From contig JACEEZ010004873.1 of assembly GCA_016584305.1 (NCBI GenBank), forward strand, positions 68,501-132,500: a stretch of 64,000 nt of DNA. The letters run 5' to 3'. Positions 33,585-44,884 of this stretch are shown piece after piece; the stretch's first letter is position 1, and every line of letters starts with the position of its first letter. A program made the position numbers and the translations under genes. A model generated the notes under the pieces. It was not told the origin of the DNA. It did no database searches and was given only the letters and a program-made list of their open reading frames with translations. This stretch comes from Chionoecetes opilio (Eukaryota; Arthropoda; Malacostraca; Decapoda; Majidae).

Positions 33585-33610
33585 CTGAAGAAGGGTTCTT
33601 AGACCCGAAA
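33585..33610 (+). ncRNA. Hammerhead-ribozyme-like core downstream of the Penelope fragment
   Basis: CTGAAGA (CUGANGA consensus), a stem-loop GGGT-TCTTAG-ACCC, then GAAA: the conserved core of a hammerhead ribozyme, in the position where Penelope-like elements carry such ribozymes in their terminal repeats. Stems I and III and a cleavage triplet were not convincingly paired by eye, so activity is unproven. Confidence 0.4.
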
Positions 33611-33742
33611 TCGCGATACAGCAAACATGACAAGCTACGGCGAAGTCATAAAAGTGATTACAAAAGAGAATAAGACACTCTTAAGACAAAGAGAAAATAT
33701 CTTTAAGAAGATAATTAACGCTGAACTAGCTATCACTTTTAA

Positions 33743-33745
<3 letters not shown>

Positions 33746-33816
<71 letters not shown>

Positions 33817-33818
33817 TA

Positions 33819-33866
<48 letters not shown>
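33746..33866. repeat. (TA)n microsatellite
   Basis: Two TA blocks separated by TATGTATAGTATATTA. Borders hAT copy B. Confidence 0.95.
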
Positions 33867-33867
<1 letters not shown>

Positions 33868-33869
<2 letters not shown>

Positions 33870-35330
33870 TCAATGTTCAGGTTATGAGAAGCTTTCAAGT
33901 GTTTCATGTGACATATTGCATGCATTAGGTCACTTAATTAATGTTTAATTTTCAAGAGAGGATCATTGATAATTAAGTTTTACTTATATTTAGTTGGGTA
34001 AAAATATGATTACCCGCTGCATATGAAAAGGGTAGTGAAAAGAGGGTGGAAATGTCTATGGCTAGTTTGGGATAACATGGCAATCCTGCATACTTTTTCC
34101 TAATCAACGCAAGATCTCAGTACTTTGTGAAGTGAAGTTGATTACAAAGCTCTTCAACTAAATAGTTCAGTTCTTCATCCAAAAAAGTTCAATTAGCATG
34201 CTTTGCTGTTCATCAAATATATATGCTTAGGATGGAGAATTCAGAGTGGAAGCAGAACGAGGATTTACGCAGACCGCTTATTTCTCGTGGATTTCGTCAT
34301 TTAGTGAATATCTTTTTCTTAATTTGGGATATACAGCTTCTATCAAGAAAGACTGACATGACTTATACAACTATGGAAAGTGTGCAAAAGGTTACGGCAT
34401 AAAACCTCAACACATTAAACAATTTGAGGCACACATTAGACGCGCAGAGATGAATCATGTAGCCTGAACATTTAACAATTATGACACGAGACAAAAAATC
34501 TTTTGATAATGTAGCTACTGAATGGTTTGCCCCCATCATCACATTGGCAGTGTCAGAACAAAACCCAACAATATTATCGAAAGGAATGTCTTTTGATGCG
34601 AACATTCTTTCATGGCATTGAACATTCTTATAGCTGAACTATCATTAACCTCTATCAAATCTACAAAAGAGTTTTCAGTCTTTCCTTTCTCAAAATACTG
34701 TACTAATACACACACTTGTTTTGTGGTACTCCTGTTGTCTCTCATCTATAATGACAGAAAAAGCCTTTAACATAGAATTCCAGATAGTCCAGTACCAAAA
34801 TGCTTTCTAAACACTTGTATAAATATGCTTCAGGCTCTTTGCTTCTCTAATTTTATATTCTTCAAAGACATCACATCAGGAAACATTGCTTAAACATCTC
34901 TAGTAAGGGTTCACAAAATTAAATGGGCAAATGATGCTTTCATAAAAAAACACACCCGAAGTTCAATTTTGCGTGCAGATTTTTTAATTGGGTCATTTAA
35001 AATAGCAAAAGTTATAACTGGCAATGTCTTTGAAATTTGCAGACTAAGCTGTGTGTGTTGTTTTCTACTGGTTGATCTTACTGACTTTAATAACCACCCA
35101 GCAAACTGAGTCTCACACTTACAGTTTTCACGCCATTTTTTAATGTACACAAAAATTAGTTTTAACACATTTTAGTTTTCTTTTAAAGAGATGTGTTTGG
35201 GCCATCTTAAAGTTTTAAGGTTGTAGAACCGTGTAGGTGTTCTTAAGTAATCAAAATCATCAGAACTGGTTTCATCATCCATTCTGAATGAAACAACAGC
35301 GATAGTAGAAGTAGTAGAAATAATATATAA
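33868..35330 (-). pseudogene. hAT-superfamily transposase remnant, copy B
   Basis: Minus strand. N-terminal CETQFAGWLLKSV (about 35110), VDLIEVNDSSAIRMFNAMKE, core MFASKDIPFDNIVGFCSDTA and NVMMGANHSVATLSKDFL, then YMIHLCASN. These match the RNase H-like core of hAT transposases (SDGANVMMG...HLCAS). There is an internal deletion between about 34379 and 34380 relative to copy A. It shares both outer limits with copy A (CAATGTTCAGGTTATGAGAA on one side, GATAGTAGAAGTAGTAGAAA on the other). Confidence 0.7.
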
Positions 35331-35370
35331 CTCGGAGAGCGAGATTTTGGTGCGGTGTCATTATGTAAGT

Positions 35371-35680
35371 AAGTAAAGATGGGGGCATACGCTGCGCTGC
35401 TGCGCGTGGCCTTCGGTGCTCATCTCCTTGGCAATAGCCCCTTTGAACATGTGGTGGGTGAGGACCCGTTACCACAGGCCTAGTGTGACTTCCGATTACC
35501 AGTTACTAATTTCCCATGTTTCCCCAGATAGTCATTTATCAACCCCGAAAGGGAGGAAGAACAGCTGTTCTGGCTCTGTTTTGGCTGGTCGCCGACTTGT
35601 CCTGGCCCGGATTCAAACCAGGGCCCGCTGATTCGTAGCCAGGCACGCTAGCAACTACACCACGAAGGCGACATTAATTT
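35371..35680 (-). mobile_element. tRNA-derived SINE (second family)
   Basis: Minus-strand head with A-box-like GTGGTGTAGTTGCTAGCG and B-box-like TGGTTTGAATCCGG (35595-35678). The body runs through AACAGCTGTTCTTCCTCCC and GGTCCTCACCCACCACATG to a tail GCGTATGCCCCCATCTTTAC-TTAC repeats at about 35371. Unrelated in body to the SINEs at 6.4, 54.5 and 56.3 kb. Confidence 0.7.
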
Positions 35681-35689
35681 TGGCGACGC

Positions 35690-38290
35690 TCCCTAAACTT
35701 TCTCCAAATCCTGTCATTTATGATCCCCACATATCATGCTACTCAAGAACTTGATTATGATCCTCCCTCAACAAAGGAAATAAAACATAAGTGTAAAGGT
35801 TTTATATTTTTTAATGGGGGTTTTAAGTACTTAGACTTCACTTACCTCTCAATGATTAAATCACCTTCGGGTTCTTTGTTTGACTCACTATGAAGCTATC
35901 GGGTCCAGGACTACATACAGGGTAAACAACAAACACTTGGTACCTTAACTAGTTTATTTACAAGATCTACACATAGCAAAAATAGCACCCCCAGCACACA
36001 GTCATCCACTCACTCACGCCCTAAATATCTTCCCTAACTACGCCTACGATAACCTACTGTCTGGTATCTGGCTGGGGAATAGATATAAGGGGTTATGGAT
36101 TATGATTATAAGAACCTGTAGCCTGTGGTCCTCGTCGCAGCACACACGTGGTCGCCCTCTCCACGCACTCCTCCTCTTCCCAGCTCGCGTCTGCCCCAAC
36201 CAAACCCTTCTTCTCCTCGCGGTGTGGCTCTGTGTTGACGGAATTTGGGGGTAACTGGTATGGGGTATTTATAATTAGTCAACGTTACTTGAATGATATT
36301 ATTTGGGGATGATTTGATAAAAGATTACAACTTGAATGGAGGATTTAACTTAGTCTTATGGTTTCACTATATGATTATAGTATGACCACGTCTCACTGCG
36401 GAGAGTACTGAAAAGGGGGATGTACTTAAGGGGAAAGGATAATAAGGTTTAGGTTAAAGGGATTTGCTGCCACCAGCCCTGGCGAGTAGTTCACTATGAT
36501 TACTCCCTGGGCACGTTTGATTAATATTAATATTAGATTGATCTTGGTAGTCGTGGTTGGTACGTGGAATTATACCGAGTAAAGGCTGACTCTTTTGGAA
36601 ATGTGGGGAATTATTGTCCTAACACAGAATAATCACCTGGGTTTTTATAATAACACAAGAACTATATTTGCAAGTATCATCCTATTTATTCGCCATGAAA
36701 CATTATTGCTGTTTGAGACCGTAGACACATACATAAACTCTAATCTGGAACGGGCAAGCTTCTTTAGAGCATAATCTCCCTCACAGAATCATTCTTAGAA
36801 TTTCTACCTATATACCCATCGACTGAGCACTATAGGTATACCTTGAATATATATATATAGGAAAGAGAATGTGAGAATAAGGAGCTGGATGTGTGGACAC
36901 ACAATGACCATGTGTTCTTGAGAGGAAGGCGTGGGACGCCTCCCGCTGAAGCCTCTCCCTGGGTGAGAGATGGATGGAGACTCTTGTTAATAATACTTAT
37001 AAGGATGGGTAGACCTCCTTTACATTAGCGTGAACTAAACATTCGTTTCCCATATTTGAAAATATAGATAACAAAGAAAAAGGGGGGGGGGGAAACAGGA
37101 GCGCTGGTCAGCGACTTACCTGGGTGAGAGATGGATGGAGACTGCCGTCTTGGCGTTATGGCCCACCCGCACCAAAGGGAAATTGTTTGAATGGTCTCGC
37201 CGTGACCTCAAATGAAAAACTTATAATCCCGAAATAACTATTTAAGTAATGAAAACTCGCGTACCTCAGAAGAGGCTGTCCATAATACAAACCTGTTACT
37301 TTGATGTAGAAGAATTTAATATCTTTAATCTAATATCCAAGAAGGATGGTTTTATATGTAATGTCGACAGTCCGAACGCATATTCAGGAGTGAGGTGGTA
37401 TGGAAGTGTTTCTTAGAACTTTGGTGGGTTTTCATTTTAGCGCGTATTTTTACTAAGATATCCATTCATGAACATGATTGATAACGATGGGGATTATTTT
37501 GAAAGCCATTAGGATTCTAGGAGGGTTCCTAAATCTGAGAAGATGGTTGGGAAAGAATGAAAAGAATTGAATACATTAGTTATCACTGATCGCGGAATAA
37601 TTATTCCACGAATTTTGACTCGCATACGGCATGTCAGGGAGAGAGGGAGTGAAAGAAGGAAGGAGAAAATGGCGGAAAAAGGAAAGAAGAATGAAACAAA
37701 ATGGTGGTTTCGGAAGAGGCGATGACTCACCCGTGAAACAAAGAGAAAAAATTAACTACTGACAAGACATAGCTCGGGAATTTTATAATAATAATTTTCC
37801 TACTATCTCCCGAATAATGGGCATTACAGCTCGCCCTGCGTCTGCTAGGAGGAATCAAGCACCAGACACGCGGGGAACTGGAAGGAGGTGGCAAGAGGTC
37901 CAGAAGAGGTCCTCGGCTGGGGGAGACGTAGTCGCGGCTGTGACCTGTAACAGAATGGGGTGACCCAGGTCGCCCTGCCTCGACTCCAAGATGGCGGCTG
38001 GTGGCGAGTTGCCACTTCGGCTCATCTTAACATATTGTCTATACCTTTTTTCTATTATGTATGCCTGGTTTCCTATCAGCCACCACATGCAATTTACTTA
38101 GGGTGTTTCTGCTAGCGCACCCCGCTACTCGTGGGGAGGGAATTGAGCCTAAAACCCCTCCCCACATACTGGAAAGCCTTTCCCGCAGGCAGAAAAAACA
38201 TTAACTGGCAACCGCCAGCAGGAACAAAAGCCTGGCGCCAAGCGCACGCAATGGGGATACGAGGACTTGAATGCCTATAAAATGTCTAGC
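35690..38290. other. No gene recognised
   Basis: A 2.6 kb stretch without coding motifs. The phrase TGGGTGAGAGATGGATGGAG occurs twice (36961 and 37123). It includes a G-run (37083-37092) and clustered CTCCTC/CCAACC blocks at 36160-36220. It could be a long terminal repeat, but I found no second copy, primer-binding site or polymerase. Confidence 0.3.
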
Positions 38291-38352
38291 CATTACCCTA
38301 AAATTACCCTAGAAGGGGTCTGATTACCCTAGTTTAGGGTATTTTACCCTAA
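38291..38352. repeat. CCCTAA-rich imperfect palindrome
   Basis: CCATTACCCTAAAATTACCC and its partner TTTTACCCTAAAATGG frame further TACCCTAG units. It lies just inside the right AGGCC terminal repeat. Confidence 0.6.
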
Positions 38353-38425
38353 AATGGAAGCCCTGCTTTTGGTAGCAAAATACCAAAAGATGCCGGAAAA
38401 TATCGCTCGTGTGACACGGCCTTAA

Positions 38426-39679
38426 GGGATTTTTTCAGGTCTATAAGACAAAGACTAGGGAATCGGTAGGACCGTTAAAAATAGAGCAGGGAGAGATTGT
38501 AAGTTCTGATGAAGATTTTATTTAAAATTTTATACATACGTGTTTTTACTCAGGAGGATATGCAGATGATACCTGATAGTGAACATATGTTTGGAGGAAA
38601 GGATGATGAGAAACTTGAATATAATGTGATAACTAGGGAAATGGTAGAAGAGGGTATAGATGCAATGAAGAAATTTAAGTCACCAGGACAGGATGAAGTT
38701 TATCCCAGGGTATTAAAATAATGCAAAAAGGTTGTTAGTGAGTCGTTAGTGCACTTTTTTAGGAAATCAGTTGATCAAGTGGAGGTAGTGGCTTTCCTCC
38801 ACGTTAATGTGGAGGAAAGGTGATGTAGTCCCCATATTTAAGAAGGATGATAAGAGGATAAATGTCAAATTATCGACCCGTTAGCCTGACGTCAGTGGTA
38901 GGTAAATTATTGGAATCTGTTATTGCAAAAAACGTTAGAGAGCATTTAGAAAAGCATAGTTTGGTAAATGATTCACAACATGGGTTCACCATGGGTAGAT
39001 CATGTCTCACCAATTGATTGAGTTTTTATAGGAAAGTTTATGAGACAGCAGATAATGATGAGGAGTATGGTGGTATAATATACCTGGACTTTAGTAAGGC
39101 ATCCGGCAAGGTACCACACGAGAGACTATTAAATTAGGTTAAGGCACATGGACTAGATGGGAAGGTTCTTCGCTGGATTAGATCTTGGCTAAGTGATAGG
39201 CAACAAAGGGTTACAATTAATGGTTCTAAATCTGAATGGGGGCATTGTAACAAGTGGGGTTCCACAAGGGTCTGTTTTGGGTCCTTTTACAATTACAGTA
39301 ACATACAAGTAACAATTAATTGCGACTAGAAATCGAGCTAATAGGGTGTTAGGATTCATTACCAGGAGTGTTAAAAGTAGAAGTGCTGAGGTTATTCTAA
39401 AGCTTTATTTGGCTTTTGTCAGACCTCACGTAGACTATGCGGTTCAGTTTTGGTCTCAGTATTACTGGATGAATATAGCCTTGTTAGAGTCAGTGCAGAG
39501 ATTAATGACCAAAATAATACAGGGGATGCGTAACTTTAGTTATGAGAGGAGATTGAAGCTATTAAATTTACACTCACTCGAGAGGCGTAGAGTATAAGGG
39601 GCGATCTAATAGAAGTTATTAAGTGGTTAAAGGGATACAATAAAGGATATGTAGAAAAAGTTCTTACGGCTAGTAATCA
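38426..39679 (+). pseudogene. CR1/Jockey-like retrotransposon RT, copy 2 (middle part)
   Basis: Continues the frame interrupted at 26987. Recognisable: SVGPLKIEQGEIVSSDEDF, MFGGKDDEKL, NVITREMVEEGIDAMKKF, then with multiple stops PIFKKDD, and after an internal deletion near 39310 RANRVLGFITRSVKSRSAEV, VRPHVDYAVQFWSQYY and IQGMRNFSYERRLKLLNLHS. Motif A is changed to ...SKASGKVP and motifs B/C are partly deleted. It is clearly dead. Intact sister at 48129-49682. Confidence 0.85.
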
Positions 39680-40766
39680 GGGGGGAGATGCTGAGAAGTG
39701 CCATAGAGGTAAGGCGAAAAGAGCGCCTTACCCGTCTTCAGGCGCTTTTGTAACGGCCCGGCTAAGGCACTGACTAAAGCCCATGTACAGTCGAAAGTTC
39801 AGGCGCTTTTGCACTGCCTTACACCTCCAAAGCCTATGGCGTGGGCGTGGTCCGAGAATCCTACTAGCCAATCACGTTGCCTATCTGAGCACTGCTTAGG
39901 CAGCTTCGACCAATCACAAGGCTTGAACACGTCTCTGCTGAAGCAAGGAATGTTGTCCCTCCCTCCCTAACCAAGCACTTATGGCAAGGACACACCGCTC
40001 TCCCCCGCCAAAAGCTGTTTCATCACAAGTTTGACGTTCAACGCAGGTTTTGACCACTTATATATTTTTGCATTAGGACGTGCCATACACCATGATAATC
40101 GTTAAGGTGTGCCGATTCCGGGACAGTGAGTGAAAATTTAATGCAAGCAACATTCCAGGAATAAGGAGAAGATGAATAAAAAAAGGTGAAAAAAAAGTTT
40201 ATACACGATTTCATTTTGCTCTCATTATCTTATTATAGGTATAGTTTACTGCAAGTTTTATGCATTCATGATATGCACTAATGTCTCGTGAAGATGATAC
40301 TATGTTCAGCTGTCCTAAATATCATCTGGTAGTATGATAATACCGTGTAATAGCACAACATTTTAGTGCGGGCGGAGCACCTGCCGCCCGCCGCCCGCCG
40401 CCCGCCCCTAACCAACACACAACACAACATTTCTTATCACCAGCATATAACACCCTATAATGCCGCATTAGTCTTGCACGATCAATTCATACACACCTTG
40501 CAACACTATTAATACGTAAACACCAATTGTTACGTTGTAGGAACTGAAACAAGGCTGTATTTGCTTTATAAACAGAAGATGAATGTCTGTCAAAGGCCCA
40601 CAGCAGCTCACTAAGTCAGGGTCTGACCATGCCTTAGTTTTCAGCGCCTTTAGCGGTGCCACTAAGGCAGCAGTCTCGACTGAGCATTGCGGTGGGAGGG
40701 CGTTTCGCCTTACCACAGGCGCCCTAGTGGATAGGGCGCCCTAGCTCACTCTCAGCATCTGGCCCC
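39680..40766. mobile_element. Miniature element with AGATGCTGAGA termini
   Basis: It splits the CR1-like copy 2 where the intact sister reads ACCAGGGTAGAACAAG. Ends GGGGGAGATGCTGAGAAGTG and complement of GGGGCCAGATGCTGAGAGTG. An inner inverted feature is GCGCCTTACCNNNNTTCAGGCGC-type. Termini resemble those of the GGCAG elements (GGGGGAGATGCTCGAAA), so the families may be related. The target duplication is not clear (CAG left, TGG right). No coding region. Confidence 0.65.
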
Positions 40767-41048
40767 TGGGTAGAACAAGAAGTCACGGATTTCAAACTGG
40801 AAAAGCGTAGATTTAAAAAGGAAATAGGGAAAAACTGGTTCACAAATAGGGTGGTAAATTATTGGAATGGACTCAGTCGTCAGGTAGTTAGTGCGGAGTG
40901 AATAGGGAGCTTTAAAAGGAGGCTAGATAAATTCATGGATGGGGATGAAAGGTGTATGTAGGTATAGTGTTAAGAAACAGGAACTACCACGTGTAGGTCT
41001 CGCGGCGTCTTGTAGCTTCCTTATTTTTTTATGTTCTTATGTTTTTAT
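40767..41048 (+). pseudogene. CR1/Jockey-like retrotransposon, copy 2, 3' end
   Basis: Carries the C-terminal codons (KEIGKNWF-like, FMDGDERCM) and the 3' UTR ending CTTCCTTATTTTTTTATGTT-CTTATG, parallel to 49681-49761 of the intact sister. Confidence 0.85.
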
Positions 41049-41365
41049 TTCTACTACTCCTGTAACTACTGGTGCGACTATTACTGCTTCTACTCCTGTT
41101 ATATCCACTACTTTTACTATTACTACTTCTACCACAACAACAACTACTTCTACCACAACTACAACTACTACAGCTATCACTTCCACGCCACCCACCACTA
41201 CTGAAACCACTTCCACCACCTCCGCAAACACTACTACTTCTACTACTACTATTATCATTACTACAACTACTACCACTTCTACTACTACTACTACTCCCAT
41301 TACTACTACAGTTTTCACTTCTACGGCTTTGGCGATTACTTTCTCTGTTACAACTATTAATAGTA
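41049..41365. repeat. (ACT/ACC)n low-complexity tract
   Basis: Degenerate ACT/ACC/ACA triplets. Because the period is three, long Thr/Ser-rich (plus), Val-rich (minus) and Leu-rich open frames exist in several frames; none is considered a gene. It begins immediately after the CR1-like 3' end and probably grew from its tail. Confidence 0.85.
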
Positions 41366-41778
41366 GGTTAACTTGACATTTGTTCCAAATTCACCTCCAC
41401 GGTTCCATCCTTGCAGGTGATGAGTGCTGTCACGACATACTTCATAGTGATGATGCAGTTCATTCAGTCGTCTGAGATGGGTAAGACGGCCGTCAAAGAT
41501 TCACCTTCAAACTGCAGCCTTCCTAATGAAAATGACTGAGGTGCTAAACCCTCGTTAAAGTGTGTCTACCGCTATTACTACTACTACTACTACTTGTTAA
41601 CTAAAACTTGTACGATTACTACTACTGACATAGTACAGCATAAGGGAAATGTAAAGCATTGAGCATAACAGTAGCTAATATATCTGGCAACATCACCTGT
41701 CATTGAAAAGGTGTTGCCATCTGACAGGCATCTTTATCGCATATCTATCTATCTATCTACCTATCTATATATATTGAT
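41366..41778. other. No gene; short triplet and ATCT tracts
   Basis: Contains (ACT)n at about 41571-41592 and (ATCT)n at about 41741-41768. The sequence 41384-41560 looks like moderately conserved unique DNA but shows no recognised motif. Confidence 0.3.
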
Positions 41779-43614
41779 TTGAGTGACCATGGAATTGATT
41801 ATAATAGGTATTCTCAGGATTTATCATGTGACAGAAGTTCTTATGGTAGAAAGTTGCTGGATATATGTAGAAATAATCTTGTTTGTATCTTAAATGGCAG
41901 GGTTGGGGATGATTACAGGATATGGAAAGCTATAACTGTTCACAACACAATAGTAGATTATATCATTGGATCACCAAATCTTTTTCCCAAAAGGTAAGAA
42001 GTTTAGTATATTGGAGTATGACCCATTATTTTCACGTCCATAGTGGAATACATGTTAGTTTTAAAATTGTAGACAGGTTTTGTAAAACGGAAAATGGAAT
42101 ACAAACTGCAAAAAGATACATTGTAATAGAAAAAAGTCAGGAAAATGGAGAAATGACAAAGCAGTTGAGTATATCATGAAAATTGATATGATACCCTGTA
42201 TGTTAATTTATTCTTGGAAGCTGATAACATTACAGTCGAGAGTTTGAGTAAAAAAAAAAACGCGTATTTGTGGATCCAGCATTGGAGGTATTTCAACCCA
42301 GAGTACACAAAACATACATAAAAAAACAACTCTAGCGTGCCAGGTTATAACACAGTGTTGGAACAGCAGGTGAAATATATCATAGAGCTAAGCATAAACA
42401 CAATGTTTGTAAAACTGAAGACAGCTATTATGATATGATTGTTACAAGCAAAATTTATAAAAGTGAATTAAAAAGAGTAAATAATAAGGAAAGAGAGACT
42501 ATTGTAAAAAAAAGTTAAAGGAAAGTAAAGGCAAAGATCCAAAATGTTACTAGCATTGTTAAAGGGTAATAATGGACGTGAACATGCTAAACAGTTACCT
42601 CTTTATGATTTATTGGATAATTTTAAAATGTTTTCAGAGACTAACGCTGATGTAGGTAATTTACCTAATGATGTTGATGATACTGTTGTACCTGAATTCA
42701 GTGTGACATTTGATGATCCCATAACTGAAGAGGAAGTAAAGAAAAGTATTAACAAACTTAAAAACAACAAGGCAGTAGGGATCGATTGCATAATGAATGA
42801 ATATATTAAGAACATTAAGAATTTATTGTGCCTATTATGTATATAATTATTCAACAAGATCCAAGACTCCTGGTGTAATGCCTGAAGGCTTGTAGGTTGC
42901 ATTATTCCTATTAATAAGAACAAAGGAGATATAAATGATGTGAACAATAATAGAGGGATCACTCTTTTGAGTTGTATGAGTTAATTATTCACATCTATAT
43001 TAAATAACAGGTTAACAGCATACTGTGATGAAAAAAATGTAATCTATGAGAACCAGGCAGGATTAAAAAAAAAGGTTATGCAACTGTAGACCATATATTT
43101 GTGCTTAATTGCATTATTGACTTACTGTCTTGGAAGAAGAAAGAATTATATTGTTTATTTGTTGACTATAAGAAAGCATTTGATATGGTGTGGAGAGAAG
43201 GACTGTGGTATAAGCTTGTCAAATCTGGTATTAATGGAAAAGTGTATAATTTGATTAAAAATATGTATTATAACATCAATTCTTGTGTCTTAAACCAACA
43301 GGAAACATCAGACATTTTGGTTAGCCATAAAGGAGTGAGGCAGGGAGAAAATCTTTCGCCTTTACTGTTTGCTATGTATATCAATGATCTTGAAGAATAT
43401 GTATTGGATAATAATTGTAGACATCTAAAATGTAATGATGACTATCTTGATATGTATCTGAAAGTACTTGTTTTGATGCATGCAGACGATACTGTTATAC
43501 TAGCAGACAATGAGGAAGGGATTAAGAATGTTGTTGGGTTATTAGAAAATTATTGTAATGATTGGAAGTTGAAGATTAATTGCAATAAAACAAAGGTGGT
43601 CATATTTGGAAAGC
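41779..43614 (+). pseudogene. Non-LTR retrotransposon, EN C-terminus and RT (5' portion)
   Basis: The endonuclease end reads SYGRKLLDICRNNLVCILNG and VHNTIVDYIIGSPNLF (apurinic-endonuclease-type C-terminus). After a decayed linker the RT shows VKKSINKLKNNKAVGID, LFVDYKKAFDMVWREGLWY (motif A), HKGVRQGENLSPLLFAMYIN (motif B), LMHADDTVILADNEEG (motif C) and LKINCNKTKVVIFGK. There the Harbinger nest (43615-55625) interrupts it. It resumes at 55626. Stops and shifts near 42180, 42240 and 42850 make it inactive. Confidence 0.85.
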
Positions 43615-43846
43615 AAGGCCGGTTTACACGGCGCTGCTTTTGACGCTATACGCTAGCTTCTTTTGTCGCCAACTTATCGCTCTCCCAGAGCGAATTTCAA
43701 GCTGATAAAGACGCAAGCGGTAAGCCGTTTAAGGCCGGTTTACACGGCGCTGCTTTTGACGCTAGACGCTAGCTTCTTTTGTCGCCAACTTATCGCTCTC
43801 CCAGAGCGAATTTCAAGCTGATAAAGACGCAAGCGGTAAGCCGTTT
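43615..43846 (+). repeat. Harbinger left TIR, tandemly duplicated (116-bp period)
   Basis: 43615-43730 is repeated at 43731-43846 with one visible substitution (GCTATACGC against GCTAGACGC). Only the second unit continues into the internal ACACGATGCTGGTAAAAATT. Confidence 0.9.
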
Positions 43847-43932
43847 ACACGATGCTGGTAAAAATTATGAATTCGCTACCGTAAATAACAGTAAAGTCGC
43901 CAGGACAACTTTTTGTCCTGTTTACAGACTTG

Positions 43933-44010
43933 TGGTGGCGTTAATACTTACATTTCTACATCCATGATTTCAGGAAAGTTAGAAGGGACTATCTGGAGAG
44001 TCTGTGTCAT
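43933..44010 (+). repeat. Helitron-interior fragment inside the Harbinger copy
   Basis: GGCGTTAATACTTACATTTC, CTACATCCATGATTTCAGGA and ATCTGGAGAGTCTGTGT match the interior of Helitron copies 1 and 2 (26028-26095 and 28302-28372) next to their minisatellite. No Helitron termini are present. Confidence 0.8.
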
Positions 44011-44344
44011 TTTGTGTCTTCATCTGTGTCATATTAGGGCTATCAATGAACAAATAACAAAAATATCTACAAAGTGGCTACCAACAGTTGAGTCGCCATC
44101 TAGTGTTTATTTACTGAGTGTCGTACCGCTGTCGTCGTCGCCCGAAGAAAAAAACGCGTAGTGAAATTTTGAAACCGTATATACTTCCAGATACAAGCAT
44201 AAAACAACCTTTAAACGGGTAGGTTACAGTCATGTATAACCTTTCTGTGTATTATCTTCATAGCACATAAAATAGTAGTATTGTTTTAAAATTTGTAATA
44301 TATGGCCCCCTGGCATCACCCGCCCGGTGGCGACCTGTTATCTA

Positions 44345-44625
44345 CGTAGCGTTTTCGAGCAGGGCCAGGGCGATTCAGGTGCAGGCAGGATGTCTACGAG
44401 CCCCTGTTGTCCCCTTATCAAGGGTGCTCAAACTAGAAAATTTGTGATTCCTTATGAGAAAACAGCCAAAAAAAAGAAATGTATGGGTACGAAAGTGGAA
44501 TAGGCAGGGGGGCACTCAGGGGCCTCAGATAATCTGAAGAACTGGCATTGGAGGAACCCAACTACATACCGAGAGTAAATTGAGGCTGACTGCGAAAAAT
44601 TTGAAGACTGTGGATGAAATACAAA
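44345..44625 (+). pseudogene. HARBI1-type transposase exon 1, heavily eroded
   Basis: Aligns base by base with 45155-45435 (TTTCGAGCAG..., GAAAACAGCCAA, TGTATGGGTACGAAAGTGGA, CAACTACATACC) but with many single-base indels, so no frame survives. Confidence 0.85.
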
Positions 44626-44637
44626 CATAATTTTTAC

Positions 44638-44884
44638 CTTTGAACTCTTCTTCGTCCATCTTTAGGTTGCTGTCTGCAAGGTCGATGAGCATTTGTGCTA
44701 TTTGTCCATCACGCATTGGCTTATTTGAATAGTCTTTCAATTTAATGTTCCATATGATGGGATAGTTTTCCATAATCTCAAAGAGGGTGAATATTTCATT
44801 TCCTTTCAGTCGGGTTAGTTTTGGTGCCATCATAAAAAGAAAACTGGACAATGTACCCAGCAGCAAAGCACAATACACCCTCAC
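44638..44884 (-). pseudogene. MADF-domain exon 1 (Harbinger second protein)
   Basis: The frame contains LFEIMENYPIIWNIKLKDYS, NKPMRDGQIAQMLIDLADS and EEEF, the start of a MADF (Myb/SANT-like in Adf-1) domain. A consensus donor (AAAG|GTAAAA) closes the exon at about 44638. The matching second exon (47790-47967) lies at higher coordinates on the same strand, the wrong order for one transcript, so this exon is stranded. In PIF/Harbinger elements such a protein helps transport and DNA binding of the transposase. Confidence 0.65.

Noticed and set aside
35690..38290. LTR of a Gypsy/Copia-type retrotransposon
   Set aside because: Composition is suggestive, but there is no second LTR, no primer-binding site and no gag/pol in the window.
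41049..41376. 145-residue Thr/Ser-rich mucin-like open frame
   Set aside because: The whole stretch is degenerate ACT/ACC triplets, open in several frames on both strands, and starts at a retrotransposon tail; no signal of selection on a protein.
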